A stretch of DNA of 34,203 nt from a virus (IMGVR_UViG_3300007538_000091:1-34203), one strand, 5' to 3'. Counted from the first letter of the stretch, positions 1-9,003 are shown. The notes: a model not told the origin generated them from the sequence alone. Made by a program: numbers and translations.

Positions 1-3000
1 ACAGCTAGAGCCGAAGAAGCGTTCCGAGAGCGCATCCGGGCAGGCATGGCCAACCCATTCAATGATCAAGAGGCCGCCAAGCTACTAGAGAAGCTGAATC
101 AGCTTGAACTCGAAGGAAAGCGGAAGGCCGCTCAGAACGCCCGTAAGCGCCTCGAAGAGCGCTTGGGCGGCTTGGGTGTCAATCCAGAACAAACGGCTGA
201 CCTGCTGGCCGCCACGCCCTCTCAGCGCGAACAATTAAAAATGTTCTCACAGCGAGCTGGAGCACAGGCCGCACTAGACACTCGAGAGACCGCGAAGAAA
301 GCCTACGACTCCGTCACAACCAGTCAGTTTAATCAAGCTACCGAGAGGGTTCGTAAAACGCTTCAGCGCGAATTACGCAGACTAGGGCTGGGTGATGTCG
401 CCTTGAGAATGGACAATGTGATCCGGCCCCAGCCGGGGACATTGGCCGAAGGGGTGACCGAACAAACAGCCGCAGGGAAAGTGATTATTGCCCTGTCCTC
501 TAAGATCTATTCACCGGACATGACAGACGCACAGCTTAAAGCAAAGCTGGGCGAAGTGATGAATCATGAAATGATTCACGCGATGAAGACGCTGGGCTTG
601 TTCACTGACGCCGAGTACCAGTCATTAGTGAATGCCGCTCGTGAGCAGAAGTTCGTAGATAAGACCGGCAAGGAACGGCTGTTCTCTTACTTCGATCGGG
701 CTGAAAAGTTGTATAAAAATGACTCGCCCGAAATAAAACAAGAAGAGGCTGTTGCCGAGTTGTTTAGGGACTGGGCGGCAGGCCGTAAGACGATTGGTGG
801 TAAACCACCTACCTTATTCCAGAAGATTATCAAGTTCATTAAGACACTTGGCGGTCTGTTAAACAAGGAAGGGTTCGATGACCCTTCCAAGATCTTCGAA
901 GCAATCCAAGCTGGCGAGATTGGACGCCGTGAGCGAGGACCAGTTGGCGAGCAGATGCAAATGTATTCTCGCAAAGCCACAGCCGACAGCCCTGCGTTTT
1001 ACAGTGTCACAGAGCGACAGATTGAGCAACTCATAGGTCGCTATTCGTACCCACTAGGCACAACAGGGTATGCAGTTCGGATGCCAATCGAGGACTTCAT
1101 GTCTTTGACATTCAGCATGGGTAAGATCGACAAAAAAAATGTCATTACCACGGCGAAAGAGTTTCTGAAGAATATGCCAAGCAATGATGGATCTGTGTTC
1201 ACTATTGATGAAGATAATAACCAGTATGCCGCATTCGATCCAGAGATAGTTGACAGTCAAAACTACATGGGTGTTCCATTTATTGACCTTGAGATTGATG
1301 AGGAATTTGGAACCATCAGGGCAGTTGGCCATGAAGGCAGGCATCGTACATCGATAGCCGCAATCGATGGTGCCGAGACGATTCCTGTGCAGGTTCGGTT
1401 CAAGCAGTTCTACACAAATTACGATACTGATAGGTTGTTTGGAAACATCCCGAGAGATCAGCGCTTCAATTACTACGAGTTCGCTAAGAAGCGAGAAGTC
1501 GAAGCGCAGTTCAAGGACTACTCGCCATCAGCCCGTGCAAAGGACTCAATCACATACGAGGTTGAGATCCCTGCTGGCGTGCCGATTGATTACTCATTTA
1601 AGGAGGATCTAAACCGCGTCATTGGACCAAAGTCTGATCCGCTTGGCATCGCCGAAGAATCAGGAACTCCAAGTGGTACTCAGCGGTTCTCTCGCCGTGC
1701 CATGGCAAACCCGTACAACGTGAACATTGATGAAACCATTGTTCCGATTTACCCGGGTACAGAGAATGCACTAAACCGCAAGCAAGGCTCCGTTAAGAAA
1801 GAGGTGTTTGCCCGGGAGATGCTGGAGCGCTCAGGGCTAACCGACCTCATTCCTTACAACGAAGACACCCAAGAACAAGTCGCCCGAAAGATGGCGACCG
1901 AAGCACTTATGGCGCTTGAGTTCGATAATAACGCCATCGGCTGGTATGACGAGAAGCTCAGACAGGCTAAGAATATTCTTAACCTTGTCGAGCCTTCCAT
2001 CTTCGAAAATGAAACGAACGAAACAACATTCGATTACGCCCTTGCTGTGACATCCAATGGCACAGCAGTCATTGATAACTTCCCATACGCCCTTCAGGCG
2101 TATCGGTTCTATCAAGAAAACGGAAGGCTTCCTGTTGCTGAATGGAAACAGGGTGGTAAACGTAACAAAGAAATGAAGCGGGCCTTCAAATTCTTTAATG
2201 ATTATCAAACTTTATACAACGAAGGACAAATCGATCTTCCGCTTTCTTCTTTCCTTGATAGTCAGTATCAGGTCAGGGACCTGAAAAAAGTGATCCGTGA
2301 CATGCGGGATAAGTACAACATCAAGATTAGCGTTCCAAGCGGAGAAGGTGCAAATGCACTTATTCGCGGAAGCTTAATTCTTGGCCCGAAGATTGGCCAA
2401 GGGTTTTACCAGAATCTACGTGGCAACTTCAATGAGTTAACCGCAGATCAGTGGTGGATGCGGATGTGGAATCGAATGGTTGGCAACCCATTCAAACCAC
2501 CTCCTACAAAAGAAGTCATGCAAGAGCGCAGAACTAAACTGCGTGAATTGATTCGGGCCCCTGAGGGGCCCATCGAAAAGCAGATCATTCAACAGGCGTT
2601 TGACCGCTCTGGCTTGCGCCCTTCCGATCTTCGCTCCAACAAGAACCTTGACGAATTCTCTGTTGAGATTAGGTCTCGGTGGAATTCTTATTTCCGAAAC
2701 TTCCAGAAAACAGAAGGAAGAAACCCTAACAAACCTAAGTTTTTCCAATTTATTGACACCTATGTTGGCGGCTTAAGTGACCAGCTTATGGATGCTCCGC
2801 GCGGTTCCGCAGAACGGCAGTTCATGCGCGACACAACCTCCAGAGCAAGGGAACTTCTTGCCCAAGAAGGGGTGGATATAAATACAGCAGACTTCCAAGC
2901 ACTGCTGTGGTACCCTGAGAAGCGTTTGTGGTTGTCTGGTGGTGTTGCCCCGGGGCGCGGGTCTGATAATGACTACGCGGATGCCGCAATTGAAACAGCA

Positions 3001-6000
3001 AGACAGGAAGGTATTGCGAATGAAAGAATCGAAGAAGCACTCGCCGATAGTGGACGAGTCGGAATCTCTTCTGGAAGATATTCCAGAAGAGCTGTACCCG
3101 GAATTGATCAAGGAACTGGTCAAAATGCAGAAAAGAGGGGAGCCAGAGATGCCACAAGGGCTGTCGCGAACAGTGCAGGACCTAATGGGCAGGTATGGAA
3201 TGTCTCAAGAAGAAGCGGAACAATACGCGAAGCTAATGTAATTGCGTCCTATCGTGTCGCTCCTGAATATGAATCAGAGTATGCAAGCGGGGGTGTATCT
3301 ACCCCCGAGATGTTTGAATTAGAACAATCTCCAAAGTCAGCGGAAGCATTCGAGACAGCAATCACCGAAGCAACATCCGGATCGCCATACGCACCCGCAG
3401 TCTACGTCTACTCAAGGGAAAAATACGCAGACATGCGTTTGTTCCTGAACGGTGATTCGAATGCCGGCTTCGCTGTCAAGGGTGATGACATCGTCAGCGT
3501 CTTTAACGGCCCTACAAGCGGTCTCAAGAACGTGACAAACTCAATGCTACGCCTTGCCTTCGAGCAAGGCGGAAGAAGGCTTGATGCATTCGACACGGTC
3601 CTCCCTGATCTTTACAGCAACAACCTATTTAAGGCGATTGTCCGCTTACCTTGGGACGAAAAAGAAGCCCCAAATGGCTGGGATAAAGAGCTGTTTTCCC
3701 GCTGGAAAAACGGCGAACCCGATGTTGTCTTTATGGCTTATGACCCGACTGCCAAGCCGTACAAAGATGGCGATGGTGAATATGCAAATAGCTATGATGA
3801 GGCCGTTCAAATACAGCAAGCGGCCGCTTCTAGATTCTCGCGTAGATACAGCGCTACAGCACCTTCAGGGCAATTCAACCTAGACGACATGGTTGATCGT
3901 CTTGTTTCCCAAGAGCCCGAAACAAGCCCTATTATGAAAATATGGGATAAGTTCTTTTTGGGAAGACTGGAAGGTGAGACAAGATGGCAGGCGTTCACAA
4001 GGAACGCCGTTAACCGCTTCTTGCCCGGTTACCTGCTAGATAACTATGTCAATGGAGAGATTGCCGACCCAGCCAACAGCGTGGGTCGGGCGATGGAACT
4101 TTCGCAGAGTATGACTGGGCGCCTTTGGGCGCTGGCCGAGCTGGGAGCAATGAAGTTCAACCCAGATACAGGCACCCCTGAGGTGATTGACGCACCTGAC
4201 AACATGGGTCTTCGTCAGATATTTGAGCCAATTGGCGAAAAATACATGCGCGAATATTATGCATATGCCATTGCCAAGCGGGAACTAAAATTGGGCGGAC
4301 AGGGGCGCAAAGGCTTTAAAAATTTAAATAAGCAAGACGCCGCTAAAATTATTAGCGAGTCCGAAGCAAAGTACCCGTTCTTTAGGGAAGTGCATAACAA
4401 CTATGCTCTTTTCAATAGGCGTATGGTTCAGATGGCGGTTGACTCAGGCCTGATCACAAAAGATCAGGGCGATAACTTTATGGACATGGACTATGTCCCC
4501 TATTATCGGTACGCCGAATCAGCAACTGACCCGTCAGAATTTTCCAAAGCAATGGCCGCCAAAGCCCATCAGTCTTTGAAAGACCCGAACGTGTTCGAGA
4601 AAGAGCTAGAAGGCGGAACCATCAAGCTTGGTGACATGTATGAAAACATCACCAAGAACGCCGGGTTAATTGTGTCAGCTTCATTGAAGAATTATGCAAT
4701 GCAGAAAACAGCAGATGCGCTAGACAAAGCATCAGCAATGAATGGCCCGAAATCATGGGGACGCAAAGCCAAGGAAGGTGAGACAGGGCAAATGATCACC
4801 TTCTACCGCAACGGCGAGAAGGTTCGGTATAAGATTGATGACCCAGCATTATGGACCGCTGTTGCGGGACTCACCGCAAAGCAAAAGGAAAGCTTTATCA
4901 AAGGTCTTGAAATGGTAGGCGGCATTCTTCGGTCAGGTGTAACATTGACCCCGGGATTCCAATTAGCCAACCTCTGGCGAGGCAAGATTGATGCTTATGT
5001 TAAGACAGGGATTCCAGTGTACCGCTTTGACCAAACAGTCAAAGCGATGCGTGATGTCTATGCGAACGAGAAAGACACTCAGCAGTTTAAAATTCTAACG
5101 GGGATGGGTGGGTTCCTGTACGGGGCTGACGCCGAATCACTTGCCAGTACATTAAAGAGAGGATACCGGCTCAAGGAGCCGGGCGGCCCAATCATGCAAC
5201 AGATTGGAGACCGACTGAATCAAGCGGTTACGGCGCTTGAGAAAACAGGCGAGGCCTCTGAAATGGCCGAGCGGATTGTGATCATGCGGAAGCTCATGGC
5301 CGAAGGCATGAGCGAGCGAGAGGCGGCGTTCCAAGGTTTGAACTTAATTAACTTCGGGCGGCGTGGGGCTGGTGGATCTCCCGTGCTGAATTTCCTTGTC
5401 AACTTCCTGATCCCCACTATCCCGTTCTTAAATGCGCGTATCCAAGGTCTTGCTCGCTTGGTCGAAGACCCAAAAACCCCGGGCACAGTCAAAGCTGAGG
5501 CGTTCAAAGAGATTTTTGCCAGAGGGATGATCATCACCGCTGGTTCTGTGACACTCGGATTACTTGCCATGCAAGACGACCGATGGGAAGACGAGCCAGT
5601 CATTGAGAAAGTGACCAATGACATCATTTATATTGGCGATGTGAAGATCCGAATCCCTAAGGCGTTCGAGATTGGTGCGTTGTTCGGTACCATCCCCGTG
5701 ATGGCACTTGACGCGATCCGTCAGGAGAGCGCCAATGACTTGGCGCAAGCTGTTGGACACATCCTCATCAGTACATTCTCGTTTAGCATAGTGCCTCAAG
5801 GGCTCTTGCCTGTTCTGGAAGTGATTGGAAATTACGACTCATTCCGTGGCGCCCCTATTGAAGGTATCTCTTTACAAAGATTGCCGACTGAGCTGAGGGC
5901 GTATGAATCAACGCCCGAAATATATAAGTTCCTTTCCCGCAATGGTGGTTCTTTTATTGGCCTTTCCCCACTCGAAATACAGCAGTTGATTGAAGGGTAT

Positions 6001-6486
6001 ATGGGAACTATGGCCACCAACGTGGTGGCCACAACAGATACCTTGCTGAGCGCCACAGGCGCGATTCCAGAAAAGCCATCTGGCGTATTCGGGAATCCTT
6101 TTGTGAGTTCAACCGCAAGCATTCTTGGTCTGAACCGATTTGTTCGAGAGGATGGTGCGGGTGCGTCACGTTTTGTTTCTGAGTTCTATGAGATGCGCCG
6201 CGATCTTGACCAAACATACACAGCCATGAGAGACGCGGCAGAACGCGGTCAAACAGAGCGCGTGAATGAATTGATGCAGGAAAAAGGAAAGGCATTGTCT
6301 TACCGGACCTACTTCAATAATGTCGCAAGACAATTGAGTGAGGTAAACAAAGCTATTGATACTGTTCGTTTCAGTCAGATGGATTCAGATGCAAAGAATG
6401 AACGGTTAAAGGAGTTGCGTAAAACGAAGGTTCGCCTTACGCAACAGATCGTGACATCAGCCAGATCAAGTGGATACTTTGATTAG
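1..6486 (+). CDS. Giant phage polyvalent virion protein (partial, N-terminus outside window)
   Basis: The frame is open from base 1, and the first in-window ATG (46) has no convincing ribosome binding site, so the protein probably starts upstream; 2146 residues follow that ATG (numbering below counts from it). HEMIH at 174-178, followed by an E-rich helix (EEAVAELF), is a zinc metallopeptidase signature. Residues about 315-540 form a globular domain around GHEGRHR. Residues about 1060-1250 resemble the GNAT-like domain of polyvalent proteins (RRLDAFDTVLPDLY, LPWDE). The C-terminal 850 residues resemble LPD38, with hydrophobic stretches near 1780-1800 and 1830-1890. Four linkers carry [YF]SR[RK], at 307, 548, 1012 and 1264. 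Proteins of this kind are thought to ride in the virion and enter the host with the DNA. It ends in convergence with the minus-strand block. Domain names are from memory; the metallopeptidase motif is clear. Confidence 0.88.
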   Translation, partial: TARAEEAFRERIRAGMANPFNDQEAAKLLEKLNQLELEGKRKAAQNARKRLEERLGGLGVNPEQTADLLAATPSQREQLKMFSQRAGAQAALDTRETAKKAYDSVTTSQFNQATERVRKTLQRELRRLGLGDVALRMDNVIRPQPGTLAEGVTEQTAAGKVIIALSSKIYSPDMTDAQLKAKLGEVMNHEMIHAMKTLGLFTDAEYQSLVNAAREQKFVDKTGKERLFSYFDRAEKLYKNDSPEIKQEEAVAELFRDWAAGRKTIGGKPPTLFQKIIKFIKTLGGLLNKEGFDDPSKIFEAIQAGEIGRRERGPVGEQMQMYSRKATADSPAFYSVTERQIEQLIGRYSYPLGTTGYAVRMPIEDFMSLTFSMGKIDKKNVITTAKEFLKNMPSNDGSVFTIDEDNNQYAAFDPEIVDSQNYMGVPFIDLEIDEEFGTIRAVGHEGRHRTSIAAIDGAETIPVQVRFKQFYTNYDTDRLFGNIPRDQRFNYYEFAKKREVEAQFKDYSPSARAKDSITYEVEIPAGVPIDYSFKEDLNRVIGPKSDPLGIAEESGTPSGTQRFSRRAMANPYNVNIDETIVPIYPGTENALNRKQGSVKKEVFAREMLERSGLTDLIPYNEDTQEQVARKMATEALMALEFDNNAIGWYDEKLRQAKNILNLVEPSIFENETNETTFDYALAVTSNGTAVIDNFPYALQAYRFYQENGRLPVAEWKQGGKRNKEMKRAFKFFNDYQTLYNEGQIDLPLSSFLDSQYQVRDLKKVIRDMRDKYNIKISVPSGEGANALIRGSLILGPKIGQGFYQNLRGNFNELTADQWWMRMWNRMVGNPFKPPPTKEVMQERRTKLRELIRAPEGPIEKQIIQQAFDRSGLRPSDLRSNKNLDEFSVEIRSRWNSYFRNFQKTEGRNPNKPKFFQFIDTYVGGLSDQLMDAPRGSAERQFMRDTTSRARELLAQEGVDINTADFQALLWYPEKRLWLSGGVAPGRGSDNDYADAAIETARQEGIANERIEEALADSGRVGISSGRYSRRAVPGIDQGTGQNAEKRGARDATRAVANSAGPNGQVWNVSRRSGTIREANVIASYRVAPEYESEYASGGVSTPEMFELEQSPKSAEAFETAITEATSGSPYAPAVYVYSREKYADMRLFLNGDSNAGFAVKGDDIVSVFNGPTSGLKNVTNSMLRLAFEQGGRRLDAFDTVLPDLYSNNLFKAIVRLPWDEKEAPNGWDKELFSRWKNGEPDVVFMAYDPTAKPYKDGDGEYANSYDEAVQIQQAAASRFSRRYSATAPSGQFNLDDMVDRLVSQEPETSPIMKIWDKFFLGRLEGETRWQAFTRNAVNRFLPGYLLDNYVNGEIADPANSVGRAMELSQSMTGRLWALAELGAMKFNPDTGTPEVIDAPDNMGLRQIFEPIGEKYMREYYAYAIAKRELKLGGQGRKGFKNLNKQDAAKIISESEAKYPFFREVHNNYALFNRRMVQMAVDSGLITKDQGDNFMDMDYVPYYRYAESATDPSEFSKAMAAKAHQSLKDPNVFEKELEGGTIKLGDMYENITKNAGLIVSASLKNYAMQKTADALDKASAMNGPKSWGRKAKEGETGQMITFYRNGEKVRYKIDDPALWTAVAGLTAKQKESFIKGLEMVGGILRSGVTLTPGFQLANLWRGKIDAYVKTGIPVYRFDQTVKAMRDVYANEKDTQQFKILTGMGGFLYGADAESLASTLKRGYRLKEPGGPIMQQIGDRLNQAVTALEKTGEASEMAERIVIMRKLMAEGMSEREAAFQGLNLINFGRRGAGGSPVLNFLVNFLIPTIPFLNARIQGLARLVEDPKTPGTVKAEAFKEIFARGMIITAGSVTLGLLAMQDDRWEDEPVIEKVTNDIIYIGDVKIRIPKAFEIGALFGTIPVMALDAIRQESANDLAQAVGHILISTFSFSIVPQGLLPVLEVIGNYDSFRGAPIEGISLQRLPTELRAYESTPEIYKFLSRNGGSFIGLSPLEIQQLIEGYMGTMATNVVATTDTLLSATGAIPEKPSGVFGNPFVSSTASILGLNRFVREDGAGASRFVSEFYEMRRDLDQTYTAMRDAAERGQTERVNELMQEKGKALSYRTYFNNVARQLSEVNKAIDTVRFSQMDSDAKNERLKELRKTKVRLTQQIVTSARSSGYFD
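3020..3241 (+). CDS. Possible nested gene inside the polyvalent protein gene
   Basis: A 73-residue frame lies inside the giant gene in another reading frame. Its ATG is preceded by AGGAAGG at 8 nt, a better ribosome binding site than most real genes here have. The product is acidic and helical (ESLLEDIPEELYPELIKEL, then GRYGMSQEEAEQYAKLM) and reads like a genuine small phage protein. The main frame here is only a low-complexity linker with a YSRRA motif, so it could tolerate an overlapping gene. No family is recognised. It could still be a chance frame. Confidence 0.4.
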   Translation: MKESKKHSPIVDESESLLEDIPEELYPELIKELVKMQKRGEPEMPQGLSRTVQDLMGRYGMSQEEAEQYAKLM

Positions 6487-6498
6487 TGCATTTGCACT
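6485..6498 (+). repeat. Near-palindrome copy 1 (AGTGCATTTGCACT)
   Basis: First of nine copies of a 14-bp near-palindrome. It overlaps the TAG stop of the giant gene, is followed by TTTT, and lies exactly between two convergent genes. Arms AGTGCA/TGCACT flank a central TT. As RNA it could form a 5-bp stem with a 4-nt loop, so a weak terminator is possible, but the other copies sit mainly in gene leaders, which fits a protein-binding site better. Confidence 0.7.
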
Positions 6499-6499
6499 T

Positions 6500-6691
6500 T
6501 TATTCACTGTCTGACTGCTCTCTTTTTTCGATCAGCATCTTGGCCAAATCTGCATAGTTCATCTCGCAGATACTAAGAAGAAGTGCCAGCTTTACACCTT
6601 CTTTTGCCATGATGTTCATCTCTTCCTTGGTCATGTCGAAGACGTAGGTTGCCCCTCCGTCTTCATGCTCCCTCACTTCAGTAATATCCAT
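6500..6691 (-). CDS. Small hypothetical phage protein
   Basis: 63 residues, acidic, no membrane segment. The ATG follows AGGGAG at a good distance. The pattern (short beta N-terminus, FDMTKEEMNIMAKEGVKLAL, then a charged tail) is common among small phage proteins of unknown role. It is the last gene of the leftward 12.5-6.5 kb block and ends in convergence with the giant plus-strand gene. No function can be assigned. Confidence 0.75.
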   Translation of the reverse strand: MDITEVREHEDGGATYVFDMTKEEMNIMAKEGVKLALLLSICEMNYADLAKMLIEKREQSDSE

Positions 6692-6709
6692 TCCATTCTC
6701 CCTGATATA

Positions 6710-7291
6710 TCAGTCCCATAGGGCTTCGTAATACTTTCCAAACAAGCGAAAGCCGTTGCTGATTCGCTCTTGCTCCACTTTAAGTTTATCTATTTCTTCT
6801 GGTATTTTAAACCGCATATACAAAGCTTCTTCGCTCAACTTGTATTCGAAAGCATAGATCATCTCGTTCATTACCCAATCCCATCGGGCATGAAAATGCA
6901 TATCGGTTTCTCCAATTTCTTTGTAGTATTCGATCTCTGCTTCACTTGGCCGCAAGTCTTTGGGGACATCTTCTTGGTCTACAAAAGGCGATCCGTGCTT
7001 TGTCTCCTTTAATTGCTTGAGCATTGGCAGGATGATTGGTGCTAGGGTGTCATCCATTGACCATGTGTCCCACGGGTCAATGGATATATTGACTTTTTGC
7101 TTGTCTTTGTCAACGATTATGTTGACTGTATGGTCGAGAATCCACTGCGCGAAGTCCTCAATTTTTTCGAGCGCTCGCTCGGAGCGAGTGTATGTTAATG
7201 GCCAGCCAACATATCCATACTTGCGGTTCATGTAATCAGAAAAAATTCTGCAAGACAATCTGCTTGGGGGTTTGCCGATGACAACTTTCAT
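6710..7291 (-). CDS. Conserved hypothetical phage protein
   Basis: 193 residues from the ATG at 7291, chosen because AAAGGA lies 8 nt upstream; an ATG 18 nt further upstream has no such site. The core (IDPWDTWSMDDTLAPIILPM, then KHGSPFVDQEDVP and RWDWVMNEMIYAFE) belongs to a conserved family of tailed-phage proteins of unknown function that I recognise by pattern. No catalytic motif is evident, and the Trp/Asp/His-rich surface suggests a soluble protein. It stands alone, with a 128-base AT-rich gap upstream, so it may have its own promoter. Confidence 0.88.
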   Translation of the reverse strand: MKVVIGKPPSRLSCRIFSDYMNRKYGYVGWPLTYTRSERALEKIEDFAQWILDHTVNIIVDKDKQKVNISIDPWDTWSMDDTLAPIILPMLKQLKETKHGSPFVDQEDVPKDLRPSEAEIEYYKEIGETDMHFHARWDWVMNEMIYAFEYKLSEEALYMRFKIPEEIDKLKVEQERISNGFRLFGKYYEALWD

Positions 7292-7364
7292 TTCGCGTAT
7301 CCTTTGCATGTTATGCGTTTATACGCACTTATATGCAGATATAGGTACTTATAATGGGTAATGT

Positions 7365-7393
7365 ATTATACAAATAGGGTAGTGAAGCCCATA
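7365..7393 (-). promoter_or_regulatory. Weak candidate promoter upstream of the 7291 gene
   Basis: On the minus strand the AT-rich gap 7310-7419 holds a perfect TATAAT at 7370-7365. The -35 position 17 nt upstream reads TATGGG, which is poor. The gap also has a small GCGT/ACGC hairpin near the downstream gene. It is the only gap over 100 bases in the 12.5-6.5 kb leftward block, which is the main reason to suspect a promoter. Confidence 0.25.
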
Positions 7394-7419
7394 ATGTTTC
7401 ATATATTGTACATTGCGAC

Positions 7420-7656
7420 TTATAGTATACAATTGTTCTTCGCCTTAAGCTTGGCTTCAATGGCATCAGCTAGTGGCATTCCGTACGTGTCTACAATGTC
7501 TAACATCTCTTCCTCTGTCAGATACACCCACTTACTTTTATTCGCCGCTTCCTCTAATGCCCCCACCATGAATGCAACATCATCTGGCCGCAGAGTGCCT
7601 CCGTGTAGCACATGATGATAGTAACGCCTTGCTTGTGCTAATACCTCTGGCTTCAT
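7420..7656 (-). CDS. Small hypothetical protein
   Basis: 78 residues, mostly helical, ending in a basic tail (EAKLKAKNNCIL). The ATG overlaps the upstream stop as ATGA, and GGAG lies 8 nt upstream, so translation is probably coupled. The middle (YLTEEEMLDIVDTYGM) is acidic. No family is recognised. Confidence 0.7.
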   Translation of the reverse strand: MKPEVLAQARRYYHHVLHGGTLRPDDVAFMVGALEEAANKSKWVYLTEEEMLDIVDTYGMPLADAIEAKLKAKNNCIL

Positions 7657-7880
7657 TCACATTTCTCCATAAAATCTGGTGGGCTTCGCTTCAAAAACTC
7701 CATCGCTGTTGCCATCTCCAAATCAGACAGCTCCGCCCTGTCCACCAATTCTGCACCCACAAACACCCATTCATCAACATCAATGTCTCGTTCACAACGC
7801 CACTCCCACGTGACGTAGAATTCGTACTCGTTGTCATCTGCGTCTGTCCAATAGTCGAGGCCACTGTATCTCTTGTTCAT
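7653..7880 (-). CDS. Small acidic hypothetical protein
   Basis: 75 residues, rich in Asp, Glu and aromatics (YWTDADDNEYEFYVTWEW), with a two-stranded then helical pattern. AGGTGG precedes the ATG, and the stop overlaps the next ATG by 4 nt. The composition suggests a small soluble inhibitor or adaptor, but that is a guess. No family is recognised. Confidence 0.7.
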   Translation of the reverse strand: MNKRYSGLDYWTDADDNEYEFYVTWEWRCERDIDVDEWVFVGAELVDRAELSDLEMATAMEFLKRSPPDFMEKCE

Positions 7881-7890
7881 CCTTTACCAC

Positions 7891-8316
7891 CTATGATGCA
7901 TGGATGTCTTTAAGGCGCCCAGTTTCATAATGAAAGACAATCTCGGTGTCTTGCATGTCTCCCCTGTCTGTCCGCCCTCCAACGCCAATAGAGTCCGGCT
8001 CTTCGGAAAAACTGATGAACCTCAACCCATCCTCATACTTCACAACCAACAGCGCTGGAACACCAAGCATCTTTGAATACTGCAATCCAGCCAGTCGTTT
8101 GGAAGCTGAGATAATGAGTGTGCCGTAGTGGTCAGAGACCACATTGCGGACCTTTATTTCACACAACGCACAGATCTTGCCCTCCCGAAGGAGGGCATAG
8201 TCCAGTTGATAAGACATCGGAAGTTTCTGGTAATCACACATCCAATGGGCGCTCAATTCTTTCACCACCCCTTCCTCTCTTTTGAGGTCTGATTGGCTCT
8301 CGTACATGGGTCTCAT
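7891..8316 (-). CDS. PD-(D/E)XK-like nuclease domain protein
   Basis: 141 residues. The stretch around residues 38-57 (LDYALLREGKICALCEIKVR) has the spacing of a PD-(D/E)XK core: an Asp on one strand, then E-x-K on the next, followed by a helix with YSKMLGVPALLVVKY, as in restriction-like nucleases. This would be a small soluble endonuclease acting on DNA, in a block of replication and recombination genes. The ATG overlaps the upstream stop (ATGTAATG) and follows AGGGGG. The fold call is by motif only; an inactive relative cannot be excluded. Confidence 0.72.
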   Translation of the reverse strand: MRPMYESQSDLKREEGVVKELSAHWMCDYQKLPMSYQLDYALLREGKICALCEIKVRNVVSDHYGTLIISASKRLAGLQYSKMLGVPALLVVKYEDGLRFISFSEEPDSIGVGGRTDRGDMQDTEIVFHYETGRLKDIHAS

Positions 8317-8447
8317 TACATCCCCCTTAGTTTGAACTCAAGCATCATAATCTTGGACTCAAGCTTTGCGGCTTTCCTTGAATGCCTCTTGCATTCAGCC
8401 TTTAAAAGCTTTAAGTAAAGCTGTTTAATTTTCTGTATCGTTTTCAT
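8316..8447 (-). CDS. 43-residue basic peptide
   Basis: A short gene of 43 codons that begins inside the end of the preceding gene and ends with TAA overlapping the next ATG (ATGTAATG). GAGAGG lies 7 nt upstream of its ATG. The peptide is strongly basic and helical (IKQLYLKLLKAECKRHSRKA, then LESKIMMLEFKLRGM), compatible with a short nucleic-acid-binding coiled coil. The tight overlaps on both sides are the best evidence that it is real. Confidence 0.6.
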   Translation of the reverse strand: MKTIQKIKQLYLKLLKAECKRHSRKAAKLESKIMMLEFKLRGM

Positions 8448-8580
8448 TAACCAACCTCTCAAGAAGTTCAATTGCACTTTTTAATTCCGCAAGCGCCTCC
8501 ACATAATCCCCCTTCTGAAGTTGCAGATCAGCCATCCTAATGGTTCGCTTGCAACGATCAATCTGATGAAAGTCAGCCAT
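8425..8580 (-). CDS. Small helical hypothetical protein
   Basis: 51 residues from the ATG at 8580, selected because GGGAG lies 7 nt upstream and the start overlaps the preceding stop by 8 nt. The upstream in-frame ATG lies inside the previous gene and lacks a binding site. The protein is two helices (QIDRCKRTIRMADLQLQKGD, then ALAELKSAIELLERL), TPR-like in look. It contains palindrome copy 2 within its coding sequence. Confidence 0.68.
   Translation of the reverse strand: MADFHQIDRCKRTIRMADLQLQKGDYVEALAELKSAIELLERLVNENDTEN
8465..8478 (+). repeat. Near-palindrome copy 2 (AGTTCAATTGCACT)
   Basis: The AGTTCA-type variant with T-rich right flank. Unusually it lies inside a small minus-strand gene, where it encodes KSAIEL. 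It is about 20 bases ahead of the start of the 43-residue gene, so it still lies close to a gene start. Confidence 0.6.
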
Positions 8581-8860
8581 TGTTAATCTCCCATCCCAAG
8601 CCGGCATAGCCGGCGATATCAACCCAACTGTCCTCGTGGTTTGCCTTGTGGCGTAACCTTGCCAACTTTGTCCCGATCATCATCATGACAACCATCTCTG
8701 GGGTGAACTTGTATCCAGTGATTGCTGACCAGATGTCTGCTATTCGTTGGTGATTGTCCCGAGGACTCCCGTAGGAGTCCTCCCTTGGTCCGTTGATCAC
8801 CTCCTTTGCTCGATCAAGGACACGGTTCCTTTTCATTAACCCATCTTGGATCGAATCCAT
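8573..8860 (-). CDS. DUF6378-like phage protein
   Basis: 95 residues from the ATG at 8860, which has a near-perfect AGGAGG 6 nt upstream. The sequence (RAKEVINGPREDSYGSPRDN, RIADIWSAITGYKFTP, HEDSWVDIAGYAGLGW) matches the pattern I know as DUF6378, a common phage family whose helical arrangement and acidic residues recall MazG-like nucleotide pyrophosphohydrolases, though catalysis is not established. Its start overlaps the preceding gene by 25 nt and its end overlaps the next by 8. Family call fairly secure; function open. Confidence 0.85.
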   Translation of the reverse strand: MDSIQDGLMKRNRVLDRAKEVINGPREDSYGSPRDNHQRIADIWSAITGYKFTPEMVVMMMIGTKLARLRHKANHEDSWVDIAGYAGLGWEINNG

Positions 8861-9003
8861 GAATCCACCTCCTGACGTTTCCAATATCTCTTCCCCTTTG
8901 GGTGCAAAGAAAAGCCGGGCGGAAAGGTACTATCATTCTTTGTTATCGAATAAATGTACCCTCTACTTTTGTTTAGGTATCGGGCAATCTGGGAAACAGA
9001 CAT
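8836..9003 (-). CDS. Excisionase/AlpA-like winged HTH protein
   Basis: 55 residues starting at 9003, where the ATG overlaps the preceding stop as TAATG and GAGAGG lies upstream. The order (SVSQIARYLNKSRGYIYSIT, then FPPGFSLHPKGKRYWKRQEV, DSWIRSKM) is the MerR-type winged helix-turn-helix of Xis and AlpA proteins: recognition helix, hairpin wing, then a tryptophan-containing helix. In phages such proteins bind DNA as excision factors or regulators. No integrase is in the window, so regulation is equally likely. Confidence 0.8.
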   Translation of the reverse strand: MSVSQIARYLNKSRGYIYSITKNDSTFPPGFSLHPKGKRYWKRQEVDSWIRSKMG

